A DNA stretch of 64,000 nt from Agreia bicolorata (GCF_000938265.1 NZ_JYFC01000002.1:434001-498000); one strand, 5' to 3'; shown: positions 10,294 through 19,453, counted from the stretch's first letter. The notes: generated from the sequence alone by a model not told the origin. A program made the numbers and translations.

Positions 10294-11864
10294 CAGGCCG
10301 CCCCGCCGCGGTCGGCCTCGTCGACGAGATAGACGTTCTTGATCTTGCGCGGGCCGCCCTCGAACACGCCTGTGCCGAACGCGTGCACCTCGATGCGCAC
10401 GTCGCTGGCGGTGGGATCTTCCTCGAGCGACTGGGCGATGTCACGCGAGACGGAGGCCAGGTGGGTGAGCACTCCGGCGGCCGACCGGGTCTTCAGGTCG
10501 TCGGTCGCGGCGGCGTCGAGCGTCACGCCCTCGCGCAGCTGCAGGTGGATGACCGGGCGCTGCTCGAGATTGCCGATGTCGAGCAGGCTCAGCTTGAACG
10601 ACTCGATTTCTTTCGCGTGCGGGTTGTCGAGATAGAGGCCGTTTTCCACATCGAGCGGGTAGATGTTGGCGCCCATGTACGAGATGGTCGAGTCCTTGCG
10701 GCCGAAGAGCAGCACGAACGGCAGCTTCATGCGCTGGGTCGAGAAGGCGCGTTCGAAGGCGAAGCCGAGGCGCGGGTACTTCTCTGCATAGGCCTGCATC
10801 TCGGGGAAGGTCACGATCTTGGCCTCGTCGCCGATATTGTAGCGCAGCTTCGGGCTCATGATGGCCATTGAGTTGAGCGTGACCAGAAGTTCGTTGTCTT
10901 CGGTGGTCTCGAGGTAGGTCTCGAGGGGGTTGTACTGGAAGATCATCGGGGTGCGCTGCTCGCTCTCACCCAGCACATCGCGTCTGAACGGCTCGTTGGC
11001 CACCAGTGCCCGCCGCAGCCAGACCGAGAGATCGCTCTCGCCCGACATGCCTATGGTGAGGTCGGATGCGCCGTAGCCGGAGTAAACGCGCGTGAAACGG
11101 TCTTCGAGGTAATCGCGGAGCCCCTCGGTGAGGGCCTCTCCGCCGACGAAGCCGTTGAGGTTGTACGCATCCCAGTCGAAGCCTTCGGAGTCGAGACGAT
11201 CGCGCAGGTGTTTGAGAAAGGGCGGATAGGCGCTGATGAGGTAGACGTAGCCGGGGCCGAAGTGCTTCAGGGTGTCGACGATCTTGTCGATGTCTGGACC
11301 GGTGTTCTTGACCATGGCGATCTTCGACATGGCGAGACCGGTGTTCGTTCCCGTAGCCCACGCGCCCATCGAGAAGGCGTTGATGCAGAAGAGCTTCTTC
11401 GTGCCGAACAGCAGCGTGATGTAGCCGGCCACATTCTTGTGCACGGTGTCGAGCTCGCGCTTCGAGCGCATCCAGTTGTAGGGCTTGCCGCTAGAGCCGC
11501 TCGACTCATCGACGACGGTGCCGACCGTGACGATCTCGCCGTTCCAGCAACGCTCGGCCTCGGCGTATCTGTTCACATAGTCGGTTTTGGATGTCGGCCG
11601 GTAGTTGGTGAGCTGCCACCAGCGGAACGAGAACTTCTCTTCGTCGAGGTAGCTCTTGTAGGCGGGAACATCGAGGTAGGCCTGCTGGCAGACCATCCAC
11701 GCGTTGAGTCTCGCGAAGCGCTCCATCGATGGGTGGTAGTGCCGGGCGGTGAAGCGCCAGAGCGCCGGGTGGAGCCGATAGATCGCATATGTCGCGGTGA
11801 CGAGCGCTGTCGCAATGCGCAGCGCAGCCTGCCGTAGTGCACTCGTTCGTTGGGGCCTGGCCAC
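10293..11864 (-). CDS. Adenylate-forming enzyme, phenylacetate-CoA ligase (PaaK)/F390-synthetase-like
   Basis: 523 residues, first gene of the five-gene operon. The ATP-binding loop is SSGSSGKP; YSGYGASDL matches the A5 aromatic/YGxxE region; YNIGDEAKI has the ribose-binding Asp; GRKDSTISYMGANIYPLDVE matches the hinge; and RKIKNVYLV near the end may hold the C-terminal lysine. These are the landmarks of PaaK-type acid-activating enzymes, which form an acyl-adenylate and then a thioester. GTG 11864 is chosen because GGAAGGA lies 6-7 nt upstream. The acid substrate cannot be deduced. The gene diverges from an anchored protein 84 bp away. Confidence 0.8.
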   Translation of the reverse strand: MARPQRTSALRQAALRIATALVTATYAIYRLHPALWRFTARHYHPSMERFARLNAWMVCQQAYLDVPAYKSYLDEEKFSFRWWQLTNYRPTSKTDYVNRYAEAERCWNGEIVTVGTVVDESSGSSGKPYNWMRSKRELDTVHKNVAGYITLLFGTKKLFCINAFSMGAWATGTNTGLAMSKIAMVKNTGPDIDKIVDTLKHFGPGYVYLISAYPPFLKHLRDRLDSEGFDWDAYNLNGFVGGEALTEGLRDYLEDRFTRVYSGYGASDLTIGMSGESDLSVWLRRALVANEPFRRDVLGESEQRTPMIFQYNPLETYLETTEDNELLVTLNSMAIMSPKLRYNIGDEAKIVTFPEMQAYAEKYPRLGFAFERAFSTQRMKLPFVLLFGRKDSTISYMGANIYPLDVENGLYLDNPHAKEIESFKLSLLDIGNLEQRPVIHLQLREGVTLDAAATDDLKTRSAAGVLTHLASVSRDIAQSLEEDPTASDVRIEVHAFGTGVFEGGPRKIKNVYLVDEADRGGAA

Positions 11865-11948
11865 GGGAGTCCTTCCGTCGGAGACGTAATTCACCCTACA
11901 GCCGCGCCAATGCGGGTGTCGGGTCGTCGAAGCTCGTACCCTTGGGTC

Positions 11949-12608
11949 ATGTCGACGATCAAGAATCCCGTCGGACCGGAACCGAGCAAGGTTTACTGGC
12001 GCCGGCGTGTGCTCGTGCTCGCAGGTCTTCTCGCTGTGATCGCCATCATCGTGCTCATCATCGTGCGCCCTGGCTCGTCTTCCGACGTCGGAAGCTCGGC
12101 CGCTCCCCCTGCGTCGACGACTGCCCCGGCAACGACGACTCCGCCGGCCGCCGCGAGCGAGCCGCAGAATGTCGATGCTGCTCCTCCCGCCGACGGTCAG
12201 ACGGCGGCGTGCGATCCTGCGAACATCAAAGTCATCCCCGTGACCGATGCCGAGACCTACGCCGCGGGGGTCAACCCGCAGCTGTCGCTCAGCGTGACGA
12301 ACACGGGCGGCACGGCCTGCTCGATCAACGTCGGCACTGCACAGCAGGTCTATACGATCCGAAGCGGTGACGAGCAGTACTGGGTGTCGACCGACTGCCA
12401 GGCCAGCCCCACCGACATGCCCACGGTGATCGCGGCCGGCGCCACACTCGCGTCGACGCCGTTCGCGTGGGATCGCACTCGCTCCGCCGCCGACACGTGC
12501 GCGTCGACAGATCGGCCGCAGGTTCCCGCGGGGGGCGCGTCGTACCATCTCGACGTGTCGATCGGCGGATTCGCGTCGACGACAAGCACGCAGTTCATTC
12601 TGGGCTAG
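11949..12608 (+). CDS. Membrane-anchored extracellular protein (DUF4232-like domain)
   Basis: 219 residues: a short cytoplasmic head ending KVYWRRR, one transmembrane helix (about 25-40), a Ser/Thr/Pro/Ala-rich stalk (about 45-80), then a domain with paired cysteines (ACDPANIKV, NTGGTACSINVG, STDCQ, DTCAS). The LSLSVTNTGGTACSINVG pattern resembles DUF4232-type secreted domains of actinobacteria. It acts outside the cell; the role is unknown. It is monocistronic and divergent from the adenylating enzyme. Confidence 0.75.
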   Translation: MSTIKNPVGPEPSKVYWRRRVLVLAGLLAVIAIIVLIIVRPGSSSDVGSSAAPPASTTAPATTTPPAAASEPQNVDAAPPADGQTAACDPANIKVIPVTDAETYAAGVNPQLSLSVTNTGGTACSINVGTAQQVYTIRSGDEQYWVSTDCQASPTDMPTVIAAGATLASTPFAWDRTRSAADTCASTDRPQVPAGGASYHLDVSIGGFASTTSTQFILG

Positions 12609-12682
12609 TGCCCCGCTCGTCTTGTGCCGTCCTGCTCAGGGGCTCCGGTCGATCGTTCATGTGGCGGCGTTAGCATCGGCGC

Positions 12683-14245
12683 ATGACCCGGCAGACAGAC
12701 ACGCACGAGCTGGAGGTGCGCACACAGCAGGGGATCGTGCGCGGTGTTCGTCTGTCGCAGATCGATGTCTGGCGCAATATTCCGTATGCTGACGCCCCCG
12801 TCGGCGAGTATCGATTTCGGGCGCCGCGGCCGCCGCAAGGGTGGGTCGGTGTTCGCGATGCGTCGACTTTCGGCCCTGTCTCCTGGCAGTCCCGCGAGGG
12901 AAACTTCGTGGGAGCGTCGAAGAACCAGGAGATGAGCGAGGACTGCCTCACTCTCAACGTGATGAGGCCCGCGCGTGATCATCCGTCGAGTGAGACGCGC
13001 GAGCTGCTACCTGTGATGCTCTTCATCCACGGTGGCGCCTATGCGGTCGGCTCCAGCGCGGAATACCCGCGCAACGGCGAAGCTCTCGTGCGAGACGGTG
13101 GCATCGTCTACGTGAGCATCAACTACCGTCTCAGCGCGCTGGGATATCTCGACTTCACGCGCTTCTCCACACCGGAACGCCCGTTCGACTCGAATCTCGG
13201 GTTGCGTGACCAGGTGGCAGCGCTCGAGTGGGTGCGCGACAACATTGCTGCCTTCGGAGGCGACCCGAACAACGTCACCGTGTTCGGCGAGTCCGCCGGT
13301 GGCAACGCCGTCACGACTCTTATGGCCACGCCGGCCGCGCACGGACTCTTCGCCAAGGCCATCGCCCAGAGCGCGCCGACGAACGCCATCTATCCTCCGG
13401 AGCAGACCCATCGCTGGGCCGACGAGTTCGTGGCCTTTCTCGCCGATCGCATCGAACCGGGCGGCGTCGAGACCACCTCTGTCGATGACGCAGGCGAATT
13501 GCTCGCCAGAGCCGACGCATCCGATCTCGTCGAGGCCGCCGTGGCTCTCACCCTGCTTGCCCCTGACCGCGACCCGGGAACGATCGCGCTGTGCCCCGTG
13601 ATCGACGGCGACTTTCTGCCCGAGCGGCCGCTCGACGCGTTCAAGCAGGGACGCGCTGCGCGCATCCCCCTGATCATCGGAACGAACGACCGCGAGGGCT
13701 CGCTGTTCACGGGGCGTCTCGACATTCTGGCCACGACGCCGGCCCGTATCCGTGCCATCTTCTCGCGCACCAAGAAGAAGGCCCGCAAGGCGATCAAGGC
13801 GGAGTACCCGGGACTGCCCGACAAGCGCCCAGCAGCAGATTTCGCGGGAGACTACGCCTTCTGGTACCCCACGGTGAAGGTGGCCGAGCGGCACTCGCGC
13901 TACGCCCCCGTGCACTTCTATCGCTTCGACATCGCTCCGCGGCTGGTTCGGCAGCTTGGATTCGACGCGACCCACGGGCTCGAACTCTTCGCGCTGTTCG
14001 ACCGCATGAACGGCTGGTTCGGACGCGCCATGGGGGTCTTAGGTGGGCGACGAGCGTTTATGCGCACGGGTGACCGGATGCGACGGCACTGGATCGACTT
14101 CGCCCGCAGCGGGCAGGTGGACGGCTGGCCCGCCTACGACGAAGAGACCCGTGCCACGATGATCTTCGATGAGACAGACCGTGTGGAGAACGATCCGCGC
14201 GGCGCCCGGCGCGTGGCCTGGCAGGAGTTCGTGCCCCACGTGTGA
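12683..14245 (+). CDS. Type B carboxylesterase (para-nitrobenzyl esterase family)
   Basis: 520 residues, full length. Landmarks: the oxyanion motif FIHGGAY, the nucleophile elbow FGESAGGN with Ser204, SEDCLTLNV near the N-terminus, and a late His in DATHGLELFALF. It lacks a signal peptide, so it is probably cytosolic. The family hydrolyses a wide range of carboxylic esters. It stands alone between an anchored protein and radA, with which it converges, so context gives no substrate. Confidence 0.88.
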   Translation: MTRQTDTHELEVRTQQGIVRGVRLSQIDVWRNIPYADAPVGEYRFRAPRPPQGWVGVRDASTFGPVSWQSREGNFVGASKNQEMSEDCLTLNVMRPARDHPSSETRELLPVMLFIHGGAYAVGSSAEYPRNGEALVRDGGIVYVSINYRLSALGYLDFTRFSTPERPFDSNLGLRDQVAALEWVRDNIAAFGGDPNNVTVFGESAGGNAVTTLMATPAAHGLFAKAIAQSAPTNAIYPPEQTHRWADEFVAFLADRIEPGGVETTSVDDAGELLARADASDLVEAAVALTLLAPDRDPGTIALCPVIDGDFLPERPLDAFKQGRAARIPLIIGTNDREGSLFTGRLDILATTPARIRAIFSRTKKKARKAIKAEYPGLPDKRPAADFAGDYAFWYPTVKVAERHSRYAPVHFYRFDIAPRLVRQLGFDATHGLELFALFDRMNGWFGRAMGVLGGRRAFMRTGDRMRRHWIDFARSGQVDGWPAYDEETRATMIFDETDRVENDPRGARRVAWQEFVPHV

Positions 14246-14323
14246 CGACGTATCCGCGCCCGTTCGGCGTGCCCGCGCCTGTTCGACCGGGAGCGGATGA
14301 ACCCAATCGGCGCGGATGCGGAG

Positions 14324-15796
14324 CTAGTCGCGGTCGCGGTCTGTCTCGACGAGTCGCAAGGGGGTGGTCGGCGCCTTCTTTTGCGGGGGCTTCGATGCGG
14401 GCGTTCGAGACTGCACGGGGAACGACCCTGTCGACGGATGCGCCGGTGTGACCCGGGAGCCGGCAGCGGGCTGCTTGTCGAAGGCCACGCGGAACGCGCG
14501 ACGGATCTGCGTCTCGTCGGGGCCGAGGATATCGGTGAATCCCAGCCGTCTCGCCTCGGTGACGCGCAGGCTTGAGGACGCGACAGGACGCACTTCGCCG
14601 GCGAGGCTGATCTCGCCGAACGCCGCGAAGGTGTGGGGCAGGGAGAGATCACTGTTCGCCGAGGCGATGGCGAGGGCGATAGCGAGATCCGCAGACGGAT
14701 CGACGAGGCGCACGCCGCCGACCGTCGACACATAGACGTCGCGGTCGCCGAGCGGGATGTTGAGTCGGCGCTCGAGCACGGCCAGGAGCATGGCCACCCG
14801 CGAGCCGTCTACGCCGTTGGTGACGCGGCGTGGATTGGGTGCCGTGGTCTTGACCACGAGCGCCTGGATCTCGACGGGCATCGCTCGCCGCCCGTCGAGC
14901 GCTACTGTGACGCAGGTGCCGCTGACCGCCTCGCCGCTGCGACTGAGGAACAGGCCGCTGGGATCGGGAACCTCGGCGATGCCTTCAGCAGTCATTTCGA
15001 AGCAGCCGACCTCGTCGGTGGGGCCGTATCGATTCTTGAGCGCGCGAACGAAGCGCAGGCTGGTGTGGCGGTCGCCCTCGAATTGGCAGACGACGTCGAC
15101 GAGATGCTCGAGAACGCGGGGGCCGGCGATCGAGCCGTCTTTTGTGACGTGGCCGACAAGGATGACGGGAAGGGAGCGTTCTTTGGCGACCCGGATGAGC
15201 GCCGATGCGACCTCGCGCACCTGGGTAGGGCTGCCGGCCGCGCTATCGATGGAGTTGCTGGCGACGGTCTGCACGGAGTCGACGATGACGAGGTGCGGTT
15301 GAACGGCGTCGATTTGGCCGAGCACGGTCGACAGATCGGTCTCGGCGGCGAGCATCAGCGTGGGGGAGAGGGAGTGGGTGCGCTCGGCGCGCAGCTTGAC
15401 CTGGCTGACCGACTCTTCGGCGCTGACGTAGAGCACACGCAGGTGCTCTTCTGCCGCTTTCGCCGCCACCTCGAGCAGCAGGGTGGATTTGCCCACGCCC
15501 GGCTCGCCCGACAGCAGGATCGTGGCGCCGGGAACGAGCCCGCCCCCGAGCACGCGGTCGAACTCATCGATGCCCGTGGCCCAGTGGCTGGCCGCCTCGG
15601 TGGAGATCTCTGTGATGGGCTGCGCGATGCGGGTCTCGCTGAGCTTTGCCGCCTTCACGGTGCGGGCTATGCCCTCGTTCTCGGCGCTCGAGACGACCGT
15701 GCCCCACGCCTGGCACTCACCGCAGCGGCCGACCCATTTGACGCTCTGCCAGCCGCACTCCGTGCAGCGGTAAGCGGTGGGGGTGCGTGAGGCCAT
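14324..15796 (-). CDS. radA: DNA repair protein RadA (Sms), branch-migration ATPase
   Basis: 490 residues in the standard order: a four-cysteine zinc finger (Cys11, 14, 25, 28), the RecA-like ATPase with Walker A GEPGVGKST (97-105), the RadA-specific KNRYG motif (KNRFG in many species), and a C-terminal Lon-protease-like domain (GDRDVYVSTVGGVR). RadA helps RecA extend heteroduplex DNA during recombination repair. The C-terminal 60 residues are a Pro/Lys-rich extension. It starts 59 bp from the stop of the sortase-like gene, on the same strand. Confidence 0.95.
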   Translation of the reverse strand: MASRTPTAYRCTECGWQSVKWVGRCGECQAWGTVVSSAENEGIARTVKAAKLSETRIAQPITEISTEAASHWATGIDEFDRVLGGGLVPGATILLSGEPGVGKSTLLLEVAAKAAEEHLRVLYVSAEESVSQVKLRAERTHSLSPTLMLAAETDLSTVLGQIDAVQPHLVIVDSVQTVASNSIDSAAGSPTQVREVASALIRVAKERSLPVILVGHVTKDGSIAGPRVLEHLVDVVCQFEGDRHTSLRFVRALKNRYGPTDEVGCFEMTAEGIAEVPDPSGLFLSRSGEAVSGTCVTVALDGRRAMPVEIQALVVKTTAPNPRRVTNGVDGSRVAMLLAVLERRLNIPLGDRDVYVSTVGGVRLVDPSADLAIALAIASANSDLSLPHTFAAFGEISLAGEVRPVASSSLRVTEARRLGFTDILGPDETQIRRAFRVAFDKQPAAGSRVTPAHPSTGSFPVQSRTPASKPPQKKAPTTPLRLVETDRDRD

Positions 15797-15855
15797 GCAT
15801 CCACGATAGACGCGACCGACGACATCCGATCACAGCCTGTGGAGAGTGGTAGGTG

Positions 15856-16518
15856 TCAGCCGCGCATCGCCTCGATGACCATGTTGTCGGTAGAAGGACT
15901 GCCGTCTGGCCGCTGGAGGCAGGTGATGACGACAAGACGACCGGGGGTGTCGGCCCAGACCGACTGGTCGTGAGAGATCTGGGTCTTGTCGACGGTCTCG
16001 GTGTTGACGACCTTGTATAAGACGTCGTCGACGACGATGCTCGCTCCGGTCGAGATGCGTGCGCGACCATTGTCGACATCGATCAGGGCATTGCCGGGTG
16101 CCTGCCCGCCGTTTCTGAGCGAGTGCATCACGACGAACACGGTGCCATCAGCCCCGTCGCTTGGCGCAACGCCCAGATTCCTCACCCAGTAGGCCGAGGT
16201 GAACCCGGGCGGCTCCAGCTCGTTGTCGACGACATCGAGTGAGCCGAGAGGCACGTCGAGATCGACCGATGGCGACTGGAAGCGTCCCGTGCCGGAAGGC
16301 GTGGCCGACGCGCTCGGATTCGGGCCCGGTCCGTCGAACTGAACCGCGTTGCCCGCGAGGTCGGTGGGGTCAGGAGCCGAATCCATCGTCGACGTATGAG
16401 GTACGAGGAAGACGGCGGAGATCACGACCATGCCCGATGCCACGACGACCGCGATGGCGGCGACGATATTCAGTCGCCGCCATCGCGATGCCGGCCGCGG
16501 CTGGTGCCGCGGAGTCAT
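15856..16518 (-). CDS. Class F-like sortase
   Basis: 220 residues: a basic N-terminus, one transmembrane helix (about 18-38), a Pro/Ser-rich linker, then a sortase fold with catalytic His132 in VVMHS and Cys200 in VVITC, and an Arg shortly after (LQRPDG). The short variant with TC-LQRP is typical of actinobacterial class E/F sortases, transpeptidases that attach surface proteins at LPxTG-like motifs. Its ATG directly abuts the stop of the secreted phosphatase gene (no spacing), so the two are co-translated and the phosphatase is the obvious candidate substrate. Confidence 0.82.
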   Translation of the reverse strand: MTPRHQPRPASRWRRLNIVAAIAVVVASGMVVISAVFLVPHTSTMDSAPDPTDLAGNAVQFDGPGPNPSASATPSGTGRFQSPSVDLDVPLGSLDVVDNELEPPGFTSAYWVRNLGVAPSDGADGTVFVVMHSLRNGGQAPGNALIDVDNGRARISTGASIVVDDVLYKVVNTETVDKTQISHDQSVWADTPGRLVVITCLQRPDGSPSTDNMVIEAMRG

Positions 16519-18018
16519 CTAGCTTCCCAGGTTCCGGCGTGCCCGACGGTAGGCGACAGCGATTGCCGCGAGCAGTGCAATACCGAGCGCTCCCAGGCCG
16601 ACCATCGGCCAGACGGGGGCCTGTGCGATCACGGTCCCGCCGGTGGCGACGGACGGACCGGCAATCGACGCGGCGGTATCTGTCGCGGACGCGGCGAGCA
16701 CGGTCACATTCAGCTGCTCGGTCACGGGATTTCCGCTGCTGTCGGCGAGGAACACCGTGTGCGCTCCCGCTTCGAGCGTGGTCGGAAGCGCCGCGCTGGC
16801 GGTGATGCTGCCGTCTTGCGCGGTGGTCGCTTGGCCGATGACCGTCGGGGTGGAGTGGACGACGATCTGGTAGACGGTTCCGGGGGTGAACCCTGAACCG
16901 GAGATGCTCACCGTGGCGCCCGGAGCAAGCGTGGCGCCCTGGGCGATCGTGAGAACGGGCTTCGCGACCGTGATGCGGTAGTGCGTGGTTGTCGCGCCAT
17001 CCTGCGCTGTGACGACCACGTCGACCTTCTGGCCGGACACCGTGACCGACGACGTCGCATCCGTGTCTTCTGTGACGACCTTCACATCGGCCGATGTGAG
17101 CGTCGCGCTCGCAAAGGCGATGGATGCGCCGGTCTCGGTAGCGGCGGCGTCGAGCGGCACGGCGACCCCGCCGATGCTAATCGATGCTGCTTTCGCGTCG
17201 TTGGAGACCAGGAATCGCTCGCGGAGCGCGGACACCTCGTGGGAGGTCACTCCGATGGTCTTCGACAGATATGAGTCCATGCCGTTGTACTTGGAGGCGA
17301 CGTCACTCTCGAAAGTGCCCTGCAGCAGCTCAGGAGTGGCCCAGGTGACGCCGAGCTGTGTGTTGGAGAGCAGATAGTCGTGCAGAATGTCTGCCTCGGA
17401 GACGCCGAGGATGTGGTCGAGCATGTCGATCACGGTTCCCGTGCGGTCCATGCCGTGCGAGCAGTGAATCAACACGGTGCCGCTGGTGTGGGTTGCCAGC
17501 AGCTGCAGAATCTGGCCGTAGGCGCTGATCATCGGTCCGGGTGTGGCCGCATCGACGTAACCCTTGTCGACGAGGTCGTGATACATCACCGTGTCATCGC
17601 TGTAGTTGCCATCGGCGCCGAACATCGAGATGTTGACGTTCTGTGCCCCGGGGATGGGCACGTCAGGCTTCGCAGCGACCTGGCTCGGGGTTCGCAGATC
17701 GATGACGAGGTCGACGTGGTACGTGTCAGCGAGCGTCTGTGCGCCGGCGGTCGTGATCTTGTCGAGGGACTCGGAACGAATGAGGCGGGGCGCGTTGACG
17801 GTCTGGCCGTCCAGGCCTGTAACGGCGTTGAGTTCGCGCCCGTTTACGAGTCCGGGCACGTCGGTGATGGCGTGGTCTTGAGCCGTGAGCGCTGGTTGCG
17901 CCTGGGTGGCGGCGCTGGCGCTTGTGGCGGAGAAGCCGACTGCAGCGGTGACGCACAGGGCGACCGCGGCGAGGCGGTTGACCGTCGAAAGACGGCGACG
18001 ATGGGCATGGATGTTCAC
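16519..18018 (-). CDS. Secreted, C-terminally anchored tyrosine-protein phosphatase (SIW14/PTP-like)
   Basis: 499 residues: a signal peptide (about 1-37, ending ATSASA), a PTP domain with the loop HCSHGMDRTG (Cys186, Arg192) and general-acid region near DDTVMYHD, a beta-sandwich part with Ig/IPT-like repeats (about 270-445), and a C-terminal helix (about 471-490) followed by RRARR. Just before that helix is SVATGG (456-461), a degenerate sorting-type motif. Related secreted PTPs act on phosphotyrosine or phosphoinositides. It abuts a sortase gene, which argues for cell-wall anchoring. Confidence 0.85.
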   Translation of the reverse strand: MNIHAHRRRLSTVNRLAAVALCVTAAVGFSATSASAATQAQPALTAQDHAITDVPGLVNGRELNAVTGLDGQTVNAPRLIRSESLDKITTAGAQTLADTYHVDLVIDLRTPSQVAAKPDVPIPGAQNVNISMFGADGNYSDDTVMYHDLVDKGYVDAATPGPMISAYGQILQLLATHTSGTVLIHCSHGMDRTGTVIDMLDHILGVSEADILHDYLLSNTQLGVTWATPELLQGTFESDVASKYNGMDSYLSKTIGVTSHEVSALRERFLVSNDAKAASISIGGVAVPLDAAATETGASIAFASATLTSADVKVVTEDTDATSSVTVSGQKVDVVVTAQDGATTTHYRITVAKPVLTIAQGATLAPGATVSISGSGFTPGTVYQIVVHSTPTVIGQATTAQDGSITASAALPTTLEAGAHTVFLADSSGNPVTEQLNVTVLAASATDTAASIAGPSVATGGTVIAQAPVWPMVGLGALGIALLAAIAVAYRRARRNLGS

Positions 18019-18191
18019 GGTGATCCCCGTTCGGGTTCGGGAGGGAATGCCGGGTGTTTATGGCACCGTCGGCGGGATGCCGAGAACGCTAAGCACGCTT
18101 GGCGCGGTGATGGCAAACGGCCGGTGAACGGAGGGCGACGGACTGCTGAGAAAGTGCCCAGCCCATGTCGATTCGGTGATCTCCCAGGTAA

Positions 18192-18971
18192 TCAGGCCTC
18201 GGGGTCTTCGCCGAATCCGTCGTCGTGGCGGCCCTTGGCAGCAAGCGCGGCGGCGCGTTCTGCCAGGCGCTGACGAACCTCGGCCTGCGCCTCCTCAACG
18301 ATCTTGGGGTCGATGGGAACGTTCGGGTTGTACGGGTTGCCGTGGTACTTCTCGATGTAGGCGTCGAGCTCGGGGCCGGAGGTCCACGAGGTGATGAGGC
18401 AGTAGCGCGGCTCTGGACCCTTGTGCCAGACGGCGTGCCAGAAGCGCTGCGTGTCGACGATGAGCTGGGCGCCCGCGGGCAGCGCGATGCGCACCTCCGT
18501 GTCGGGGTCGAAGCGGTTCTCGCGCAGGATCATGAACGACTCGGCATCGTCGGAGAGATTGAAGAAGCCGCGAACGATCCAGCCGGTGCCGTCGGGGTTG
18601 AGGCGGTTGTTGTCGTCCTGGTGCAGGTTGTAGAGCGCGTTCGCGTAGGTGTTGGGCTGCAGCTCGATCACGCGGCAGCGGCCGATGTTGGCTCCAGGCT
18701 CCTCGGCGCGGGCCTTGAGGATGGGCGCGTGCTCGACGTTGGCCTGAACCCAGACGCCGTCCTTGTCGGTGCGCGGTGGCGTGTGGTTCCAGAAACCGTT
18801 GCACTCCATCTCGCCGAAGGCGGAGGCCAGAGGGGCGAAACGGGTCACTCCGGAGGACTTCCAGTCGACGTATTCGAGGTCGAGCCACTCCTGCGGATCG
18901 GCAGCCTGGTCGTAGCGGTCGAGAACCACGTAGCCGGTCTCTTCGAATGCTGCGGAGCGGATGTAGCTCAT
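18192..18971 (-). CDS. Conserved protein with Fe(II)/2-oxoglutarate-oxygenase-like motif
   Basis: 259 residues. A candidate metal triad is visible: His117 and Asp119 in LHQDDNN, then His179 (RFWHAVWH) with Arg189 ten residues later, the order and spacing of jelly-roll Fe/2OG dioxygenases. The intervening strand pattern (GWIVRGFFNLSDD, then ALPAGAQLIVDTQRFWH) fits a double-stranded beta-helix. I do not recognise a characterised member. The gene is monocistronic, preceded by AAAGGG 9 nt before the ATG, and has a charged C-terminal tail. Function is unknown; the oxygenase idea is inference. Confidence 0.7.
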   Translation of the reverse strand: MSYIRSAAFEETGYVVLDRYDQAADPQEWLDLEYVDWKSSGVTRFAPLASAFGEMECNGFWNHTPPRTDKDGVWVQANVEHAPILKARAEEPGANIGRCRVIELQPNTYANALYNLHQDDNNRLNPDGTGWIVRGFFNLSDDAESFMILRENRFDPDTEVRIALPAGAQLIVDTQRFWHAVWHKGPEPRYCLITSWTSGPELDAYIEKYHGNPYNPNVPIDPKIVEEAQAEVRQRLAERAAALAAKGRHDDGFGEDPEA

Positions 18972-19109
18972 AGAACCAGGACCCTTTCAGTGGGAGGGCG
19001 CGCGGGTTTTGTCGCGCCCAACTAAGGCAAGGCTAACACCTCGGATGCGCCGGATTTCGGCCCAGAACGGCTCGATCGGGCGGCATCCGCGAGATTCCGG
19101 GCTTCGATT

Positions 19110-19124
19110 TCTACACGCTGTAGA
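19110..19124. promoter_or_regulatory. Perfect 15-bp dyad TCTACA-CGC-TGTAGA
   Basis: A perfect inverted repeat in the region between the oxygenase-like gene (start at 18971, minus strand) and tRNA-Ser (19162). The shape resembles BlaI/CopY-type operators (TACA-n-TGTA), but no such regulator gene is in the window. It may serve either neighbour. Confidence 0.4.
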
Positions 19125-19161
19125 TTCGCGCGAACCTCTGGTCTGCATTACACTCGTCCCC

Positions 19162-19251
19162 GGTACCGTGTCCGAGCGGCCGAAGGTGCAACTCTCGAAA
19201 AGTTGTGTGCTTGAAAGAGCACCGTGGGTTCAAATCCCACCGGTACCGCCA
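19162..19251 (+). tRNA. tRNA-Ser (anticodon CGA)
   Basis: Acceptor arms 19162-19168 and 19241-19247 pair perfectly (GGTACCG/CGGTACC), the discriminator is G19248 and CCA is encoded (19249-19251). The anticodon stem CAACT/AGTTG carries the loop CTCGAAA, giving anticodon CGA (19196-19198), which reads UCG. The long variable arm is of the class II serine type, and the T arm reads GTGGG-TTCAAAT-CCCAC. A TACACT -10-like box ends 7 bp before the gene. Confidence 0.95.
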
Positions 19252-19259
19252 CGAATCAG

Positions 19260-19299
19260 CCCCCTGAATTCCTTTTCTATAAGGGAATCAGGGGGTTTT
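19260..19299 (+). terminator. Rho-independent terminator of tRNA-Ser
   Basis: An inverted repeat CCCCCTGAATTCC (19260-19272) / GGGAATCAGGGGG (19283-19295) with one bulge is followed by TTTT, 9 bp after the tRNA. Confidence 0.85.
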
Positions 19300-19357
19300 G
19301 TCGTTTCTGGATGCGGGGTTGGAAGCGATCTGCACAGAGCAGATCGGCGGGAACGTC

Positions 19358-19379
19358 ACTGGTGCTGTCCTTGATGCGA
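19358..19379 (+). promoter_or_regulatory. Cluster operator copy 1 (ACTGGTG-N8-GATGCGA)
   Basis: One of eight copies of the shared 22-bp element of the aromatic cluster. It has both perfect end boxes and points toward the SDR gene, 75 bp upstream of its GTG. Confidence 0.65.
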
Positions 19380-19453
19380 CCACGAGGACTCCTCGAGAGG
19401 ATCGAAGTGTCTCGATGCTCGAGGCGCGCAATTCAACGAGGAAGCGAGAACAC

